A stretch of DNA of 64,000 nt. Source: Aphanomyces cochlioides. Its lineage: Eukaryota > Oomycota > Saprolegniomycetes > Saprolegniales > Verrucalvaceae. The DNA lies in contig JAHQRK010000021.1 of the NCBI GenBank assembly GCA_019828595.1, positions 1,116,001-1,180,000 on the forward strand. Direction: 5' to 3'. Below are positions 13,518-25,565 of the stretch, one piece after another. A program made the position numbers and the translations under genes. The notes beneath the pieces were generated by a model, which did not search any database, was not told the origin of the DNA, and saw only the letters and a list, made by a program, of their open reading frames with translations. Within the stretch, counting starts at the first letter, position 1. Each line of letters begins with the position of its first letter.

Positions 13518-14017
13518 ATTCAGCCAAATTTGTGAAGGGTGGTCAGTAAATTATTAAATTTAGGACCGGTTCGACGACTCTTTGCTTCTTTGTGATTGGT
13601 CATAACTTGAACAATACAAGCATGACTCTGTTTCCAAATTTTCCACACGGAACATGGACAGAACGCCGACATCAACACCAACGAAACACCGCCACAAGGA
13701 CTTCGACGCAGTCCAAGATTGCAACAGCCACAGCCCAATGAGGCTCCCCAAAGACAACATCCAGCGCTATATGCCTTCGTGGTTGAATTTCGTGTCAAGG
13801 ACACAGTGCAACAACGAGTATCAACAGCAAAGACGGCTTGATATTGTTGTGTTTATTCGAAACTGAAACGGCATGCCGAATGAATCGACAGATGGAAATC
13901 GGCAGACAAATAGGCAGAAGGATTTTAGCCAATCACAGTGATGATAAAGAAAATTTGGTCGGCCACACCTTCACCACAACACCACCAGCACCGCTATCCA
14001 ACGAGATCGTCGCCCCC
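13518..14017. other. spacer without a recognised gene
   Basis: Overlapping short frames on both strands (13520-13866, 13838-14026) have no motif that I can name. None is supported as a gene. Confidence 0.4.
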
Positions 14018-14323
14018 TCAGCCTGATTTGCCCAGTCGCTCCTCTCTTTTCTGCATGCGAGCTAACATGCATGCGAAAGACACGTTTGTGTACTCGAGGG
14101 TTTGACTTTCACCAGTATGTTCGTATGTATTGATCCATGTCGACACGGTTTCGAGAGACTTGTGAAACACTCTTGCGATGTCTATCCGTTTCATGCCAAG
14201 GTAGTAATGTGCATAGAGCGCATACATGACTGTGTTCTTGTACGCGTGCTGTCTGGATACGACATTTGCGATCATGCAGAGAGTGCTCAAGGTGACATAT
14301 ATAGAAAATTTTATGCCATACAA
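14018..14323 (-). pseudogene. Tc1/IS630-type transposase, N-terminal helix-turn-helix fragment
   Basis: A 101-codon minus-strand frame contains YYLGMKRIDIARVFHKSLE followed by TVSTWINTYEHTGE. This is the spacing of the helix-turn-helix that starts many Tc1/IS630-like transposases (recognition helix ending in ...TVSRW...). The frame stops after RMQKREERL. No catalytic DDE part follows in this stretch, so only the DNA-binding end survives. It differs in sequence from the fuller IS630/Tc1-like gene at 48 kb. Confidence 0.5.
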
Positions 14324-15868
14324 TTTCCAAGGTAATTGAATAGATCGATCAATTTAGCCAATCCCCACGTAAGTCAAAATTTTGCCTGAAAAGACAATAG
14401 AGTGTTGCCATCGGATTGTTCTCTCTGAAAGTTCATGCCACCACTCATTTAGTAGGCGCAACTAGTATTGGATAGTATCTATTAATAGCACCCAAATACT
14501 GAATTTTGGTTGGCTGATACTTCGTCGTACCGGTACGATTCGTACCGGTTTGAACGTCTACCTCACAAATTCGAATGAAAACAACAATAATTGAAACATT
14601 TTCAAAACATCTCAAATTTCCCAAAACGACAATATTATTACAGACAACTCACAATTGGAGAACACGATTTGTCCCTCAACCACAGTGCTGTTCTTGGATT
14701 CAACCCCTCCACTTAAGAACATGACTTGTTTTTAGTATAGGTTATATTTATGGATATTAATACTTTAGGGCTATAGGGCTATTGACATTGGGAGTACCAA
14801 CACTCTTTCCTTAACAAGAGTGATGGACCAAGAAGACTGGAGAGTGCATTTGATGCCAACGACATCGTTTAGAACGATAACTTCTCAAGTCTTAGCTTGT
14901 GATCTTAATAAGCTTAAATACTCTCTGAATCATGGTGAAGGTCTTTTGTGTTATTCTCCACTAATGTAGAAGCTAGATTGATGCGTACAGTACCAAAGTG
15001 TACGTTGAACCACATGGTACCCTACATAAGGGTAATTATTGCACTGGGCATAAAGGAATGACAATCATAGCATGCTGCGTTGGTGCTTGGAGGGGAGCGT
15101 CGACTCCAAATCTCTATCACAAACCTACAATTTATATAGAAAATGCTCTTGGGTAGATCAAATTGATCACCTCGTTAGTGTTCTTGTGTTCTTCAGTCCA
15201 TCAAATGTGACAGAAGAAAATTATACTTGGTTTTTGTATACTTCATTTTCGTCCGAGAAAATTGTTTCCTTCGAATGTGATTGTTCTCAATCTGTGAATC
15301 CCAAAACTGTGAGTCGTCTGTATAAATAGATTATATTGTGATTTCCGTCCAAATTTGCCAATTTCAGGCGATATTTCCAATCGCCTGCAAATCGACCAGA
15401 TGATATGATTGGCTAAAAACAATTTTACTTTCAATTGATTGGCTGAAAATGACCTAAGTTGTGTGAAAAAATGCTGGGGGTGGCTCTTAATCTCTATGAC
15501 TCTGAATGACTTCGCAGGGCGACCTCATCTCGTAGAGCATTCCACATTACTCAGCGCTCTTCACGTTGAGTAGAGTGGTCACTGGCCTCGCCAGCGCAGC
15601 GACAATGCTTCATCGATTTCGTCTACCGTCCCGATCACGACTTCAACTGAGGGTCAATATTACCTTCTAAAATTGATATTTGTATTATATTTCAGGGGTC
15701 TGGCGATTCGCCGGCGGTTGATTCAACCAATCGCCGGAGGAAAATTTGAGTAGAACACACAATACAATATACATATAAGACTCCATTCAATACCTCTGAT
15801 AATTGATATTTGTAATATCGAATTTCAAAGGAAGTGGAAGATCTTATTGTGTGTCATTCAACGTGTCC
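14324..15868. other. spacer; small hairpins, no supported gene
   Basis: No convincing coding sequence is seen. At 15365-15387 an inverted repeat, CAGGCGAT...ATCGCCTG, could form a short hairpin. At about 15706-15740 GGCGATTCGCC and TCGCCGG form a similar GC-rich inverted arrangement in an otherwise AT-rich region. These may be MITE remnants. Confidence 0.4.
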
Positions 15869-16678
15869 ATGTGGTGGTGGGCAGGTCTATATGGCCCGAT
15901 GGCCGTCCTGAGCTTGTATCGGCTCTGGCTCAACTGGAAGAGAGATAGAGCAGCCATGGTCATGTACGTCAATATCCTCGTGGGCTCAATATGCGCTTTC
16001 TTGGGCCGCTGCGTCTTTGAAACAGCGTCTGTGCCGTTCATCCTGTGGCTCGCCGACATGTTTCTCATCGTAGCCCTCTTGCTCATCGTGTACAACTGGT
16101 CATTGATTGCAAGACGGTACGTTCTTGTCAGCTCACGTCATTGAAGAGCTTATTGATGGCCGTTTAGAATGGATACATTGTCTCGAGGAGGTCCAACTAC
16201 AGTCATCTTTGTGTACATTGTATTGACAGTGGTTGTCTACACCATGGACGCGATCGTTTTCGTCGTGAATTTGGTCTTGCCTCGTGAAAGCCATGCCGTC
16301 TGTGTGATCCACGCTGGCGTGCATGCCACAACTGCCTTGCTATCGTCCGTGAGCTTGATTCTCTTTCCATATTATGGCCATCGAATGCGCTGTGTCTTGA
16401 TAAAAGTCGGCGAAGATTCACCCAAGCGAATGTGCAACCTCTTGATCATTTCAATCGTGACTGCGGCGTTCTTTGGCTGTCATACTGCGATCCAAGTGCT
16501 GGAAACGATCGAATTCTCGGCTGCGTGCCCTGAAGTTGCGTGGCCGACTATCTTGGCTACTGCTGATACTCTAGCCGCTCTAAAAGGAGGCTGCATCTTG
16601 CTTCTGCTGCTTTTCTTGCCTTGGAAACCAGCGCCATCAAGGACGGGCTACCTTCGACTCCATTCCAGCAATGCGTAG
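15869..16678 (+). CDS. seven-segment membrane protein
   Basis: This is a two-exon gene: exon 1 15869-16116, intron 16117-16167 (GTACGT...TTTAG, 51 nt), exon 2 16168-16678, giving 252 residues. Joining restores ...SLIARRMDTLSRGG in frame. The start is the first ATG, giving MWWWAGLYGP. Seven hydrophobic segments are visible: near residues 3-20, 29-52, 55-80 in exon 1, then about 90-120, 127-155, 166-190 and 208-235. A short polar tail ends the protein. The overall layout recalls the THH1/TOM1/TOM3-like and other 7-TM proteins common in oomycetes, but no diagnostic motif lets me choose one. An upstream exon cannot be excluded, because the frame stays open back to 15803. It converges on the hydrolase gene (stops 35 bp apart). 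Confidence 0.7.
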
Positions 16679-16712
16679 AATTAACTCACATATAACAATC
16701 GACTTTAAAATC

Positions 16713-17809
16713 TCAAAGACGAGCATCCATCCAAGACACCATATCGGCCATGAACGGATCCTTGATGAAATCCGGTTCAGCCCAGAGAAGATGGCCGCCT
16801 TTGGGGTACAAGAGCAGCGTCTTGTCGCTCGATTTGGCCACCTCTGTCAAATGCTTGGACCTACGCAAGGTACGTGAGTGGCTAGACATGGCTGGAGCCG
16901 ACGTACGATTCTGGTGGAACGACTTTATCGGCGTCGCCATGCTGGATCAAGAATGGAACAGCCACTTGAGGAAGCTCAGGCGTCACAGTCTCGACAGCAC
17001 CGACGATAGCAAGGCCAGTGCCAATGCGCATGAGGCCAGAGTAGTAGAGAGGATCGTTGTCGTCATCAATAGCCAAAGGCTTGCCGTCAGCTCCATTCGG
17101 GGGCTCGTCAAACGACAACAAGGGCAACTTTGGTGCCAGCAAAAATAGAATGCGACCGATTTGCTCGACAATCCAAGATGGTCTCGAGTCACTCGAGATG
17201 TGCAAAGCAGGAGCGTGGAGAATAACGCCAGCAACGAGCGGCTCTGGTTGCTTTTGGAGAGTCAGAGTCGCAAAGACAGCAGTAAGACCTCCCATTGATC
17301 TATCACAAGTCATTCAATATCCCATGAGCAGGAAGGAACACTCACCCGCCTAATAGAAAGAGAGGCTTGTTTGGGAAGCGTTCCTTGAGACGTTGGAGTA
17401 CATGCACAACGTCGTCAGCGAGGTCTGCAATCGAGGACACGTAGCCATGGCGTCCGGAGCTGCGACCAAACCCACGCAAATCCAAGCCAGTCGCAACGTA
17501 ACCAGCTTTCAGGAACTTATCATAGAACGGCCCAAAGCGACCGCTGTGTCCACTCATGCCATGGACGAGCAAGATGACGCCCTTTGGCGTTTCCGACGGG
17601 TACCACGTTTGAGTGTACATGCGACCACCACGGCGGTAAATGTACTCGATTTCGCGCTTGTAGACCTTTTCCACAGCGATTTCTCCGCTCAAGAACGGGA
17701 AATCCATGCGTTCCTTGGCTTCTTCCTCTCCAGGGCCAAAGAGAACGCGCAGAGTCGCCACGCCGCCGACCACAACGGCCACCGTCACGGCAACGACTTC
17801 AACCAACAT
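16713..17809 (-). CDS. alpha/beta hydrolase of the monoacylglycerol-lipase type
   Basis: This is a three-exon gene: exon 1 17809-17346, exon 2 17299-16907, exon 3 16860-16713, with two 46-nt introns (GTGAGT...GATAG and GTACGT...CGTAG). It encodes 334 residues. An N-terminal hydrophobic anchor (VEVVAVTVAVVVGGVA) suggests membrane attachment. Family marks are LLVHGMSGHSGRF (oxyanion-hole HG) and LDLRGFGRS. The nucleophile elbow GGSMGG is split by intron 1. The acidic residue lies in IQHGDADKVVPPE, and the catalytic His is in YPKGGHLLWAEPD. Ser-Asp-His are therefore all present. Known members release fatty acids from monoacylglycerols or lysophospholipids; the substrate here is inferred. The start ATG at 17809 is the first that gives the anchor. 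The frame is open further upstream to 17893 without an ATG. Confidence 0.88.
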
Positions 17810-18702
17810 GGCAGTCAATTGGAAAATGGATGAAATCTGCACATTAATTTTCACAGGTGTACTCAATACCTCCCAAAGTAAATAAAGTACCAACTGGACT
17901 TATACAAAACCTCTTGAAATGTATATCCTTGTTCCATTATAATCGCTCAAAATGTGTGTTTTGAGGCGATAACGTTAATCTTGGATCAGCGAGCTGCAAT
18001 ACGAAAGTAGTTTGTACGGCCTTCCAGAGATTAAGCTGCAGTCATTAGGCTGCGACCAAAATTGAATTCACCTGTGAATCTGTACGTTGTAACAGTTGTA
18101 TCGGTATCGTTGATATTTTCAGATGGGTTCATCCGGATAATACAGTTGTTTAATAAACATCCATGTGTTCGATTCTATCCTTTAGGCAACCCTCTGGCTT
18201 ACATTCATGGAGTTCCAGCTGAATTCATTCACGGAGTTCCAACTGGGCTGCAATCGTGCCAATGGACATGTTAGCTCCAATGTGAAGTTGGTTGGCTTTA
18301 TCCGGATGATAGGCATTGGAATGTCAGAAGTAATATGAAACGCAATCAAAGCACCGAACGAAAAGCCTCAGTAAAGCAAAGTCACGCTTTATGTGGCGAA
18401 CAGAGCAAATCCAATAGCTAAGAAGACGTAGAAATTGCCAGAGATGATGCTGCTACTCATACAGCCGACGTGGCACGCTGGGAAGGATCCTAGCGGAAGA
18501 TTAAGCGCATTTTACAAAATCCAATCTTATAGTCTACATTCATACTTTAATTCGACTCATTCAAGTGGCTTGAGAGCAATGCTACCTCATAAAGATGTAA
18601 CTTATCAATGGTCTAACTGGAGGATAAGTACTTGGGATATGGCATCAGGCTGTCTCTAGTGTTTGATATGGAGCAGTTACACCTGTAACCGCCAATAAGA
18701 CC
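17810..18702. other. intergenic; imperfect 27-bp tandem repeat
   Basis: This is the shared upstream region of the minus-strand hydrolase and the plus-strand coiled-coil gene, so it probably holds both promoters. At about 18203-18245 TTCATGGAGTTCCAGCTG and TTCACGGAGTTCCAACTG form two tandem copies. No gene is supported. Confidence 0.4.
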
Positions 18703-20931
18703 ATGGCTTACGTGCAGGCGCTGAGGAATTTCGTCACAGAATCTCTCGATGGCGTCGACACGACTGGCTTATCCCAGATATGTTCTCTCTTTCACTTGGA
18801 CGCGTCAACTTTGCCCTCGAAACCCGACGTCGTTCGAAGCATCATCGACTTGGTTGTCATGGACCGAGATACCGCCTTGGGTACTCCACCATCGTCATGC
18901 TCGATTTCAGCTGTCTTTGTAGGACTTTTTGTCGCGTGGAAGCAGGCAATAATGTCACCAGGAGCTCCTGCAATTGTCTTGGACAACGCCAACTTTGCCA
19001 ATGCGTTCTTACCCACAATCGCATCGTCACCGAGGAAACAGATCGTTCCCCCGACGACGCCCAAGACGATGTTTGACTTTGTCCTGGACCGAGAACTCAC
19101 TGTCATTGCCAACGAAGTCAAGATTGTCGAGACAGCGTACAAAGAAGCTGAGCGAGGGCTCCATCAAGGCGAGATTTCCTACGACAAGATCAAACGCTTC
19201 CTTCAAACTTTGACCAAAGTACATCGATCCAACTAACGACGCTAACTTGGTTAGCTACGAGCTAAAGACGATCAATTCCGAATCCTCCTCCTCGAGAAGA
19301 ACCAAAACCTCCAAGCAGACAACGCAAGACTGTACAAGCTAGAAGCCCACACTCGCCAGCAGCTCGAGTTCTTTGTCGACGGCTGCGCTAGTCTTCGGAC
19401 TAAGCACGACGCCATCATCGAAGAGGTTGAAATCTTTCCCCCAACTCTTCTTGAACTCGTTGCCACTAGTTTAGCCAGCACACCGCCATCGAAGCGTCAG
19501 CGCATGAGTTTGTATTGCAGCTCTACGGTGCTGAACTTGCATTTACTCAAGTAAATCCAGTGGTTGCAAGCTGAAACTTCATCTCCTGGCGTAGGCGCTG
19601 ACAGCAACACTGCATTTCAAATGCGCTCGTCTTTGTGAAACCCAAGAAATTCTTCAGCAAGCCCATGACACCATCAGCGATCTCCGCGCCACGCTCGACC
19701 AAAAGAACGAAATGCTCCAAGTCATGCATGCAAAATGGGACGCCGCAGCTAAAGATGCCACGTGTGCACGGCTTCAGCTTCGAAAATGTCGAAAACGACT
19801 ACGGGAGGCAGATCAACTAGCTTCAAACTGCTCCTTGCTGCGGCATCGAGTCTATTCGCTGCAGAAAATGGTTCTCCGTCACCTTGACTTGCGTCTAATT
19901 CTCTCTGGAAGGCATGCGATCTCCTAGGACTTACTCAAGTCCAAACCGTGGCTCTCAATGACGCCAAAGGCCCTTTTGTCAAGAGCACCGAGCATAATTC
20001 CATAGCGTGGCGAGTGCTTACGTACCTGACGACGCTTGGAACACCGTCGATGAGCTTATCTCGACAGGCTCCAGCACCCTTTCCAGAGCTAAAACATCCT
20101 CCGAAGCATCGCCACGATCTTAGCCACGACCTCCCAGCGCTCGTCTTTGTCGGAGCTGACACGGAGCTACATCGTGAAGCCATCCATCAGTTTAGCCACC
20201 GCTTTGGCTATCATACTTTCGACGTTGACGCATGGAGATCTGTCGTGTCGACGCCAGAGTCAGCTCTCGACGATATTCCCTTTGAACAGCTCGCCAGGGC
20301 GATTCAAAGCTCTTTTCCTGTTGTTCTGCACTCGTGGACCAACTTGCAGCCGCAGGATATCCATCGGTTGGTCCAACATGGAGTCAACGCCGCTGCGGTG
20401 GTGGATTTAGACGGCTTCAGCGCAGTTCTAGCACAGTTGGGAACTTACCGACCGCTTCTCCAAGCTGCGGGCATAACTACTACTCTCAGCGTCGACCAAA
20501 TTGTCCACGAAGCTGACGCATTGGTGCAGAGCATGCAGGACAAGCAGTACAACCAAGTGCGTCTTCATTGGGATGCCGATTTGACTGTGCTAAATGAACG
20601 GTGTGCCATGATGGCTGAAGAAATGAATGGTCGCATGGCCGTGGAATGGAAGAAGTACTTGGAGTTGATGGCTGAAAAGAAAGCAGAGAAGCTCGCCAAG
20701 CTGAACAAAGCTGCTGCTGCGTCGTCCAAGCGAGCGCCGTCGTCGAACCAAAAAGATAAGCCACGGACGCCAGCTAAAGGAAAGAATCCACCGGCCAAGC
20801 CAGCTACAAGGCAAGCTGCGTCGCCTGCAAAGAGCCCAAAGCCAGGGAGCAAACCGTCGTCGCCAGCTAAAGCCACGAGCTCCCAAGACAAAGCCAGAAG
20901 AACGACCAGTGTTGGATTGAAAAAGAAATAA
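18703..20931 (+). CDS. five-exon coiled-coil protein with a basic Pro/Lys/Ser-rich tail
   Basis: The gene model is exons 18703-19218, 19255-19425, 19479-19550, 19595-19870 and 19912-20931, about 684 residues. The two downstream splice acceptors were chosen because only they keep the frame open. Introns 2 and 4 use GTT donors (GTTGAA, GTTCTC), with branch-like CTAAT/CTAAC sequences. Residues about 140-345 are strongly heptad-like (for example LLLEKNQNLQADNARLYKLE and LRATLDQKNEMLQVMHAKW). A globular part follows with ALVFVGADTELHREAI. The end is a tail of about 80 residues rich in K, P, S and A (KGKNPPAKPATRQAASPAKS). Such tails often bind microtubules or nucleic acid, but I do not recognise the family. 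The stop codon lies 5 bp from that of the converging inositol monophosphatase gene. Confidence 0.65.
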
Positions 20932-20936
20932 AGTCT

Positions 20937-21866
20937 CTAGCGAGGAACAGTCGCGTTGGCTTCAGCGATGCATCTAAGGACATAGGATGAGCATGGAATT
21001 TCAGGAAGGTGGCAGCTTACCGCAATAAATCTTGGTGGATAGTGCCTTGGCCATTTGAAGCCACGATATGACGAGTATGCAGCGAGAATGGAGCGCCAAC
21101 AGAGTCCGTCACGGCTCCACCGGCTTCAGTAACGAGCAAAGATCCCGCTGCGACGTCCCACGAATTCAGATCGAGCTCGAAGAAACCCTACCGGCAATAA
21201 GAAATTTGTCGTCATGAATATTGTTACCGTTTGGCGGCCACAGCTCACCCAAGCAAGCTCTAGAGCGGCAGCACCTTGCAGACGAAGGCCGCGGCACGTA
21301 TTGGAAAAGCGAGTGATGACATCAAGCATGGGTAGACGCACGCTGGGCTTGGTGCCGATACCAAATCCAACCAACGCTTGGGAAAATTGCTGTTCCTTCT
21401 TGCTCACATGCATTGCGACGTCGTTGAGGAAAGCACCGTGTCCGCGCAAGGCACTAAAGAGTTCGTCGCGGTATGGATCGTAGATGACGCCAACAACGAC
21501 TTGGCCTTCATACGCCACAGCAATCGAAACAACGCTCGCAGGGCGGGCATGGACAAAATTCGTTGTGCCATCAATCGGATCAACCACCCAGAGCCATTTC
21601 GTTCCGTCCATCGACTCAATGGCTGCCTTGGACGCTTCACTGCCCGCATCCACGTCTTCTTCCCCAAGCAAACGATGCGTTGGATGTTTGGCCGCGACGT
21701 GCGCGGCGATGATTTCCTGGCATTGCTTGTCGACAACTGTGACGAGGTCGTCCTTGTTGCTCTTCTCAGCAGCGCCAACAGAGCCTAGATTGGCCCGCAT
21801 GTGCTTTCCAGCCAGCCGAGCGGCTTCTTTGGCCGTCGCCAGAACTTGCCATGAGATCGTTTCCAT
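20937..21866 (-). CDS. inositol monophosphatase
   Basis: This is a three-exon gene: 21866-21249, 21187-21021 and 20973-20937, with introns GTGAGC...GGTAG and GTAAGC...CTTAG. It encodes about 273 residues, the usual length for the family. The metal and substrate motifs are intact. The upstream acidic pair is in LLGEEDV, motif A is WVVDPIDGTTNFVH, and motif B is SWDVAAGSLLVTEAGG, which sits in exon 2 right after the splice. The enzyme removes phosphate from inositol monophosphates with Mg2+, completing inositol recycling and de novo synthesis, and is normally cytosolic. METISWQ is the first ATG; the frame is open upstream only through non-ATG codons. The last exon encodes just CIAEANATVPR. It converges with the coiled-coil gene, leaving almost no room for separate 3' UTRs. 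Confidence 0.92.
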
Positions 21867-23207
21867 GGAAGGATGCGAATCTTGAAATGTGTGCCACAAC
21901 GTGATGATACGCTCAAACTTTATATTTGTGAGTTACTATCAAATTTCACAGGTTCCATGCAACGTTTTAGTCAAATTGATTGGCTAAAATAAAAATAACT
22001 CTTTTATTTTATAATTGGTATAAATGAATAACTAAAAATTGAATCTCTCTTAACTTTATAATGGAACTGAACCTCTGATATTTAATGTCTGTATAATCCA
22101 GAACTGTTTATCACAATCGAAAACTTCGACCAAAGGATAACTTCGATGGACATCAATAGCGTGTGAAGCTGCGCCTCTTGATTCAAGTCTTACGCTCATT
22201 GCAGCGTCATGTCAGCTCTCTTATATAGATGCCTGTTACCGCAGTCTGCTGCGCTCTCTACTCGATTTTATATTCCTTTTATAACCAAGTAAGCATGAAC
22301 AGGATCGAAAGGGGGAACACAGTTCGCAATTGTTTCATCCTAGAGGGCGATTTCCACTGCCCCATGCACTCGCCGTTTTTGAACGACATTTCGGTGAGAT
22401 CAAGGAAATAGCCGCGTAGATGTGGCGGAACTTTGGGGAACTTATGTTATTATAGCTGTAAGAATGGGGGGGGCAATATAACCCCCGCCGCCACTCTCGG
22501 CTGTGCAGATCAGGCTGTACTACTTGTGGTAACTAGTCTAGCAGTCATGTGGGGAGTTTGATGACATGTGGTCTTGCAAATGGATATGTATACGTAATCT
22601 AGCTGATCCATGGTCCATGGCCCACATGATGCTATTGCCGACAACCACACTCCTTTCATCTTGTTGGCTACATCGCATCTTGCGACGAGAGGAACAATCT
22701 TGCGAATGCAACGAGGAGAAAAGTCGCCCAGTTGTCAAGATTTGGGGGGAAGAACACTTTGGATCGAAGTTTGCTCTCCTTTTCCTGTCTTTTGCCACAT
22801 CGATCCTAAATGTCTTTAGCTCAAGGCTGCTTCCAGTCATTGTTGAATTGGTTCAGGTGTGCTAGAGTCGAAGGAAGAGGCAAGAAAGCGTCTGTTCATG
22901 GAACGCGCTGAGGGGGAGTTTTCCCTGCTGCATTCTATATATATTACTAAGACGAAGAGTGCCAATGCGATGTTGTCAAACTGGAGGTTCTACAAGGACC
23001 AGCTCGCTGGAATACATTCGTGGCCTCTGGCTGCCACAAGTTGATCAAATTGTTCCTGTGGAGTCGAGTGGATGCCAGCGCATCCTCCGCGATTCTTGTA
23101 CTATGATACAACTGCTCACTTCGAAGTTCGGAAGTTGACAACTCTACCATGGGCCAGGCCCAAACTCGCCAAGGCAAAGCAGTCGCAGCGTCGTCATTTC
23201 TAAAGCT
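21867..23207. other. intergenic; no supported gene
   Basis: This contains the 5' flank of the inositol monophosphatase gene and that of the GNAT gene. Short frames near 22.5-22.9 kb overlap on both strands and have no motif. A C-run (about 22468-22490) is the only compositional oddity. Confidence 0.45.
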
Positions 23208-23663
23208 ATGGCTTATCGCGTGCTTCACATTACGAGCGTGTCGGATGGAAGCCGCCCGTGGTTGATCAAGGCCGAGGCCGTGCATCGTGAACTTCGCCCT
23301 CAGTTGGACGAAGCGTACTTGGACCAACTCACGGAAATCTTTGACCAAGGCGGGGAACTCCTCCTTGCGATCGACAACACGTCGGAAGTTGTCGTGGGCG
23401 TGTCTCTCTTCCGCGTCTATCGCGATACATTCAATGGCCGCAAGCTGTACGTGGATGACTTGGTCACTGCCGCCAGTGAGCGCAGCAAAGGCATCGGCCA
23501 TGTCCTCATGGCATGGCTCAAGGAAGAAGGCGTCCGTCGCCGCGCGGTCAACCTCGTTTTGGACTCTGGCTGCCAGCGGACGAACGCCCATCGCTTTTAT
23601 TTCCGCGAAGGCTTGGTCATCACCTGTTTCAACTTTAAACACGAGTTACCGCACAGCCAATAG
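23208..23663 (+). CDS. GNAT-family N-acetyltransferase
   Basis: A single exon encodes 151 residues from ATG 23208. The GNAT core is clear. LYVDDLVTAASERSKGIGHV carries beta-4 and the acetyl-CoA loop (R-x-x-G-I/V-G in the form RSKGIG), followed by LMAWLKEEG. The closing part is VLDSGCQRTNAHRFYFREG, in which N-A-H-R-F-Y-F is the usual late helix and strand of the family. It would transfer an acetyl group from acetyl-CoA to an amine. The acceptor cannot be told from the sequence. There is no signal peptide or membrane segment. A long minus-strand frame over the same bases is a shadow. Confidence 0.9.
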   Translation: MAYRVLHITSVSDGSRPWLIKAEAVHRELRPQLDEAYLDQLTEIFDQGGELLLAIDNTSEVVVGVSLFRVYRDTFNGRKLYVDDLVTAASERSKGIGHVLMAWLKEEGVRRRAVNLVLDSGCQRTNAHRFYFREGLVITCFNFKHELPHSQ

Positions 23664-25022
23664 TCTAGAGAATACGCAAGGATATCTCATCGAGGATGAC
23701 TTTTAAACATTTATGGCGCTCCAAAAGATAGCGGCAAGTCGTCGCGCATGCAACTTTCCCCGTGGAGATTCAACTCTTGCAACCACTGTGCCATTTCGCT
23801 GTAGCCATGCGAGTAAGAATACATCGCACAGGGTTTCATTTCGCTGTGCGCATCCTGGTTTCACCGACATCAGTTGGCGAAAAAGTCATCCACATCATGC
23901 CAGAGCTACCACGCAATGGCTTGACGTCAGCAGCTCCTCCACTCGACGCGTGGCGCCACACACAAAGAACATGAAGCCATCCAAACTACGGATCAGCTCA
24001 AGAAGACTGCCGTCTACCAAATGCCCCGCCCACGTCTTGGACTAGCACTCAAATGCAGACAGCGAATGCGTCACGCATTGCAAAGCAACTTCACGTACAC
24101 GTACGCTCGGTCGGAAAGAGGTTCATTGCCTCTCATCCTGCTATTTCCTCGTTGACTTTGTGTTCTTAGCAATGGCGCAATCGAAACAAGTCGCGACGGG
24201 GTCTGTCAACCCTCACAATGTCAGGCTCCAAGCCGCTCTGTCGTTCTAAAGGCTACAACCAGCAAATTTGGCTCGCGTCATTGCTTTGCATAAGAGTGGA
24301 CGCTCCTCGTCAACCAACGCGAGCGAGAGCAAGTTAAACTCCAAGATGACGCCAGACATGGCTGCGAGAAAAGTCGTTGGTTTTACACATCGGGCTTCTC
24401 ATGTGAATCTTGTGTTGGAGAAGCCGAAAGGCGATGCAACAACGTTTAAAAAGTGGCATTGCGTCTTACTTGAAGCTCCATCCACCGATACAGGCGGCGG
24501 TCGATGGCCCTCTCGTGGTCTATCTCGAGCCACTTTAGCCGCTTGCACCTTCCACAAGCTTTAGCCTTTCAAATGGCATCGTCATGGGCCACAACGGTGC
24601 CATGAACCGCCTCGACATGTCTGCAGAACAATAGCAAATATGGAAGGTTTGCTTCGGTGTGTGAATCAGTTTGGCGACTTTTGTTCTTGTCAGAATCTGC
24701 GCCACTCGCGGTGCCACGCTCGATCGCGGTCCGTGGTGGCGAGAGAATCCACGAAAGGGTCGGAAGCCACCCAGCGCTACACCTCGACATGCACCTAGAG
24801 CTGGGTGCGAGACGGATGCGACTTCTCGACGTGGCTGTGCGCAAGTCCGACGGTGGCGAGCCTACATCAGACGAGTTTGCACCCCAAGTGGGATGCTGCG
24901 AATGAGACAACTTGGACACTTCTCGTCGTACCCAACGTGATCAAGCTTGGAGCGTTGACGGGATTCGTTTGTGAAGCAGAGTCTGCTGTCAGTTTGGACT
25001 TTGACGCGCGCTGAGCAAGACG
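23664..25022. other. region of broken frames, possibly one or more pseudogenes
   Basis: Several plus-strand frames start with ATG but break after 60-110 codons: 23713-24045, 24268-24564, and the overlapping set 24657-25014. The last set keeps protein-like pieces in alternating frames (TWTLLVVPNVIKLGALTGF near 24910-24965). A plausible start MAQSKQVATGS at 24172 stops after 25 codons. I cannot assign a family. The set may be exons of an unrecognised gene or the decayed 5' neighbour of the zinc-finger gene that follows. Confidence 0.3.
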
Positions 25023-25565
25023 ATGACAACGACTTTAAACAAGACTTCCATTGCGTTTATCCTCAACGACGGCGCCTTTCGCTTGACGCGAGTACGGCCA
25101 TCGATAGTCAATGGACTTGGAATGGCTCATGTATCCCATGTAGGACTCCCGCCCTTGCAAAGTAGACCAGTGCACCAAGCATGCCAAGCGACTGGGACTT
25201 TGTTGGCTCCATGGTACACCGCTCTTTGCAAGCTCCATAGACTCATGGTGCAACGTAGGAGGATCGCAATCGTGCACAGTCCCCAGTTGCAAGAACAAAG
25301 CGAAAGCTCGAGGTTTGTGTTGGGCTCATGGAGGAGGCAAGCGCTGTGCCAATGCCACCTGCACCAAGACTGCGCTTCGCTATGGCTTTTGCTGGGCGCA
25401 TGGAGGCGGTGAGTCCTAGTGCGCCTTGAAGTGTGTGTCTAACATGCAAATCTAGGCAAGCGCTGTGTAGCTGCGGGCTGCAAACGACCAGGCTACGAGC
25501 GATTCAAGAATCACTGCGCAAGACACGCGGTCCTTCTTCGTGAACCTGTGGGCAACATCGTGTGA
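25023..25565 (+). CDS. WRKY19-like Cys/His zinc-finger protein, copy 2
   Basis: There are four exons: 25023-25091, 25144-25213, 25259-25408 and 25456-25565, with introns GTACGG...TGTAG, GTACAC...CGTAG and GTGAGT...TCTAG. The product has 132 residues. After a short leader (MTTTLNKTSIAFILN) come four Cys/His units: PCKVDQCTKHAKRLGLCWLH, SCTVPSCKNKAKARGLCWAH, RCANATCTKTALRYGFCWAH and RCVAAGCKRPGYERFKNHC. Linkers of the HGGGKRC type join them. Each unit has C-x4-5-C ... C-x2-H spacing. Exons of 70 and 150 nt and the intron phases are identical to copies 3 and 4. It was probably duplicated together with the copy at 27.3 kb (same orientation, 1.7 kb apart). The function is unknown; zinc binding is inferred. 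Confidence 0.85.

Noticed and set aside
20022..20067. GTACCT...GACAG intron-like stretch within the last exon of the coiled-coil gene
   Set aside because: Removing 46 nt would put the downstream 290 codons out of frame.
22465..22490. G-run and C-run as a regulatory quadruplex
   Set aside because: A single short run only; the four G-tracts needed are not present.
22947..23642. 231-codon minus-strand frame
   Set aside because: It is the antisense shadow of the well-supported GNAT gene and has no motif of its own.
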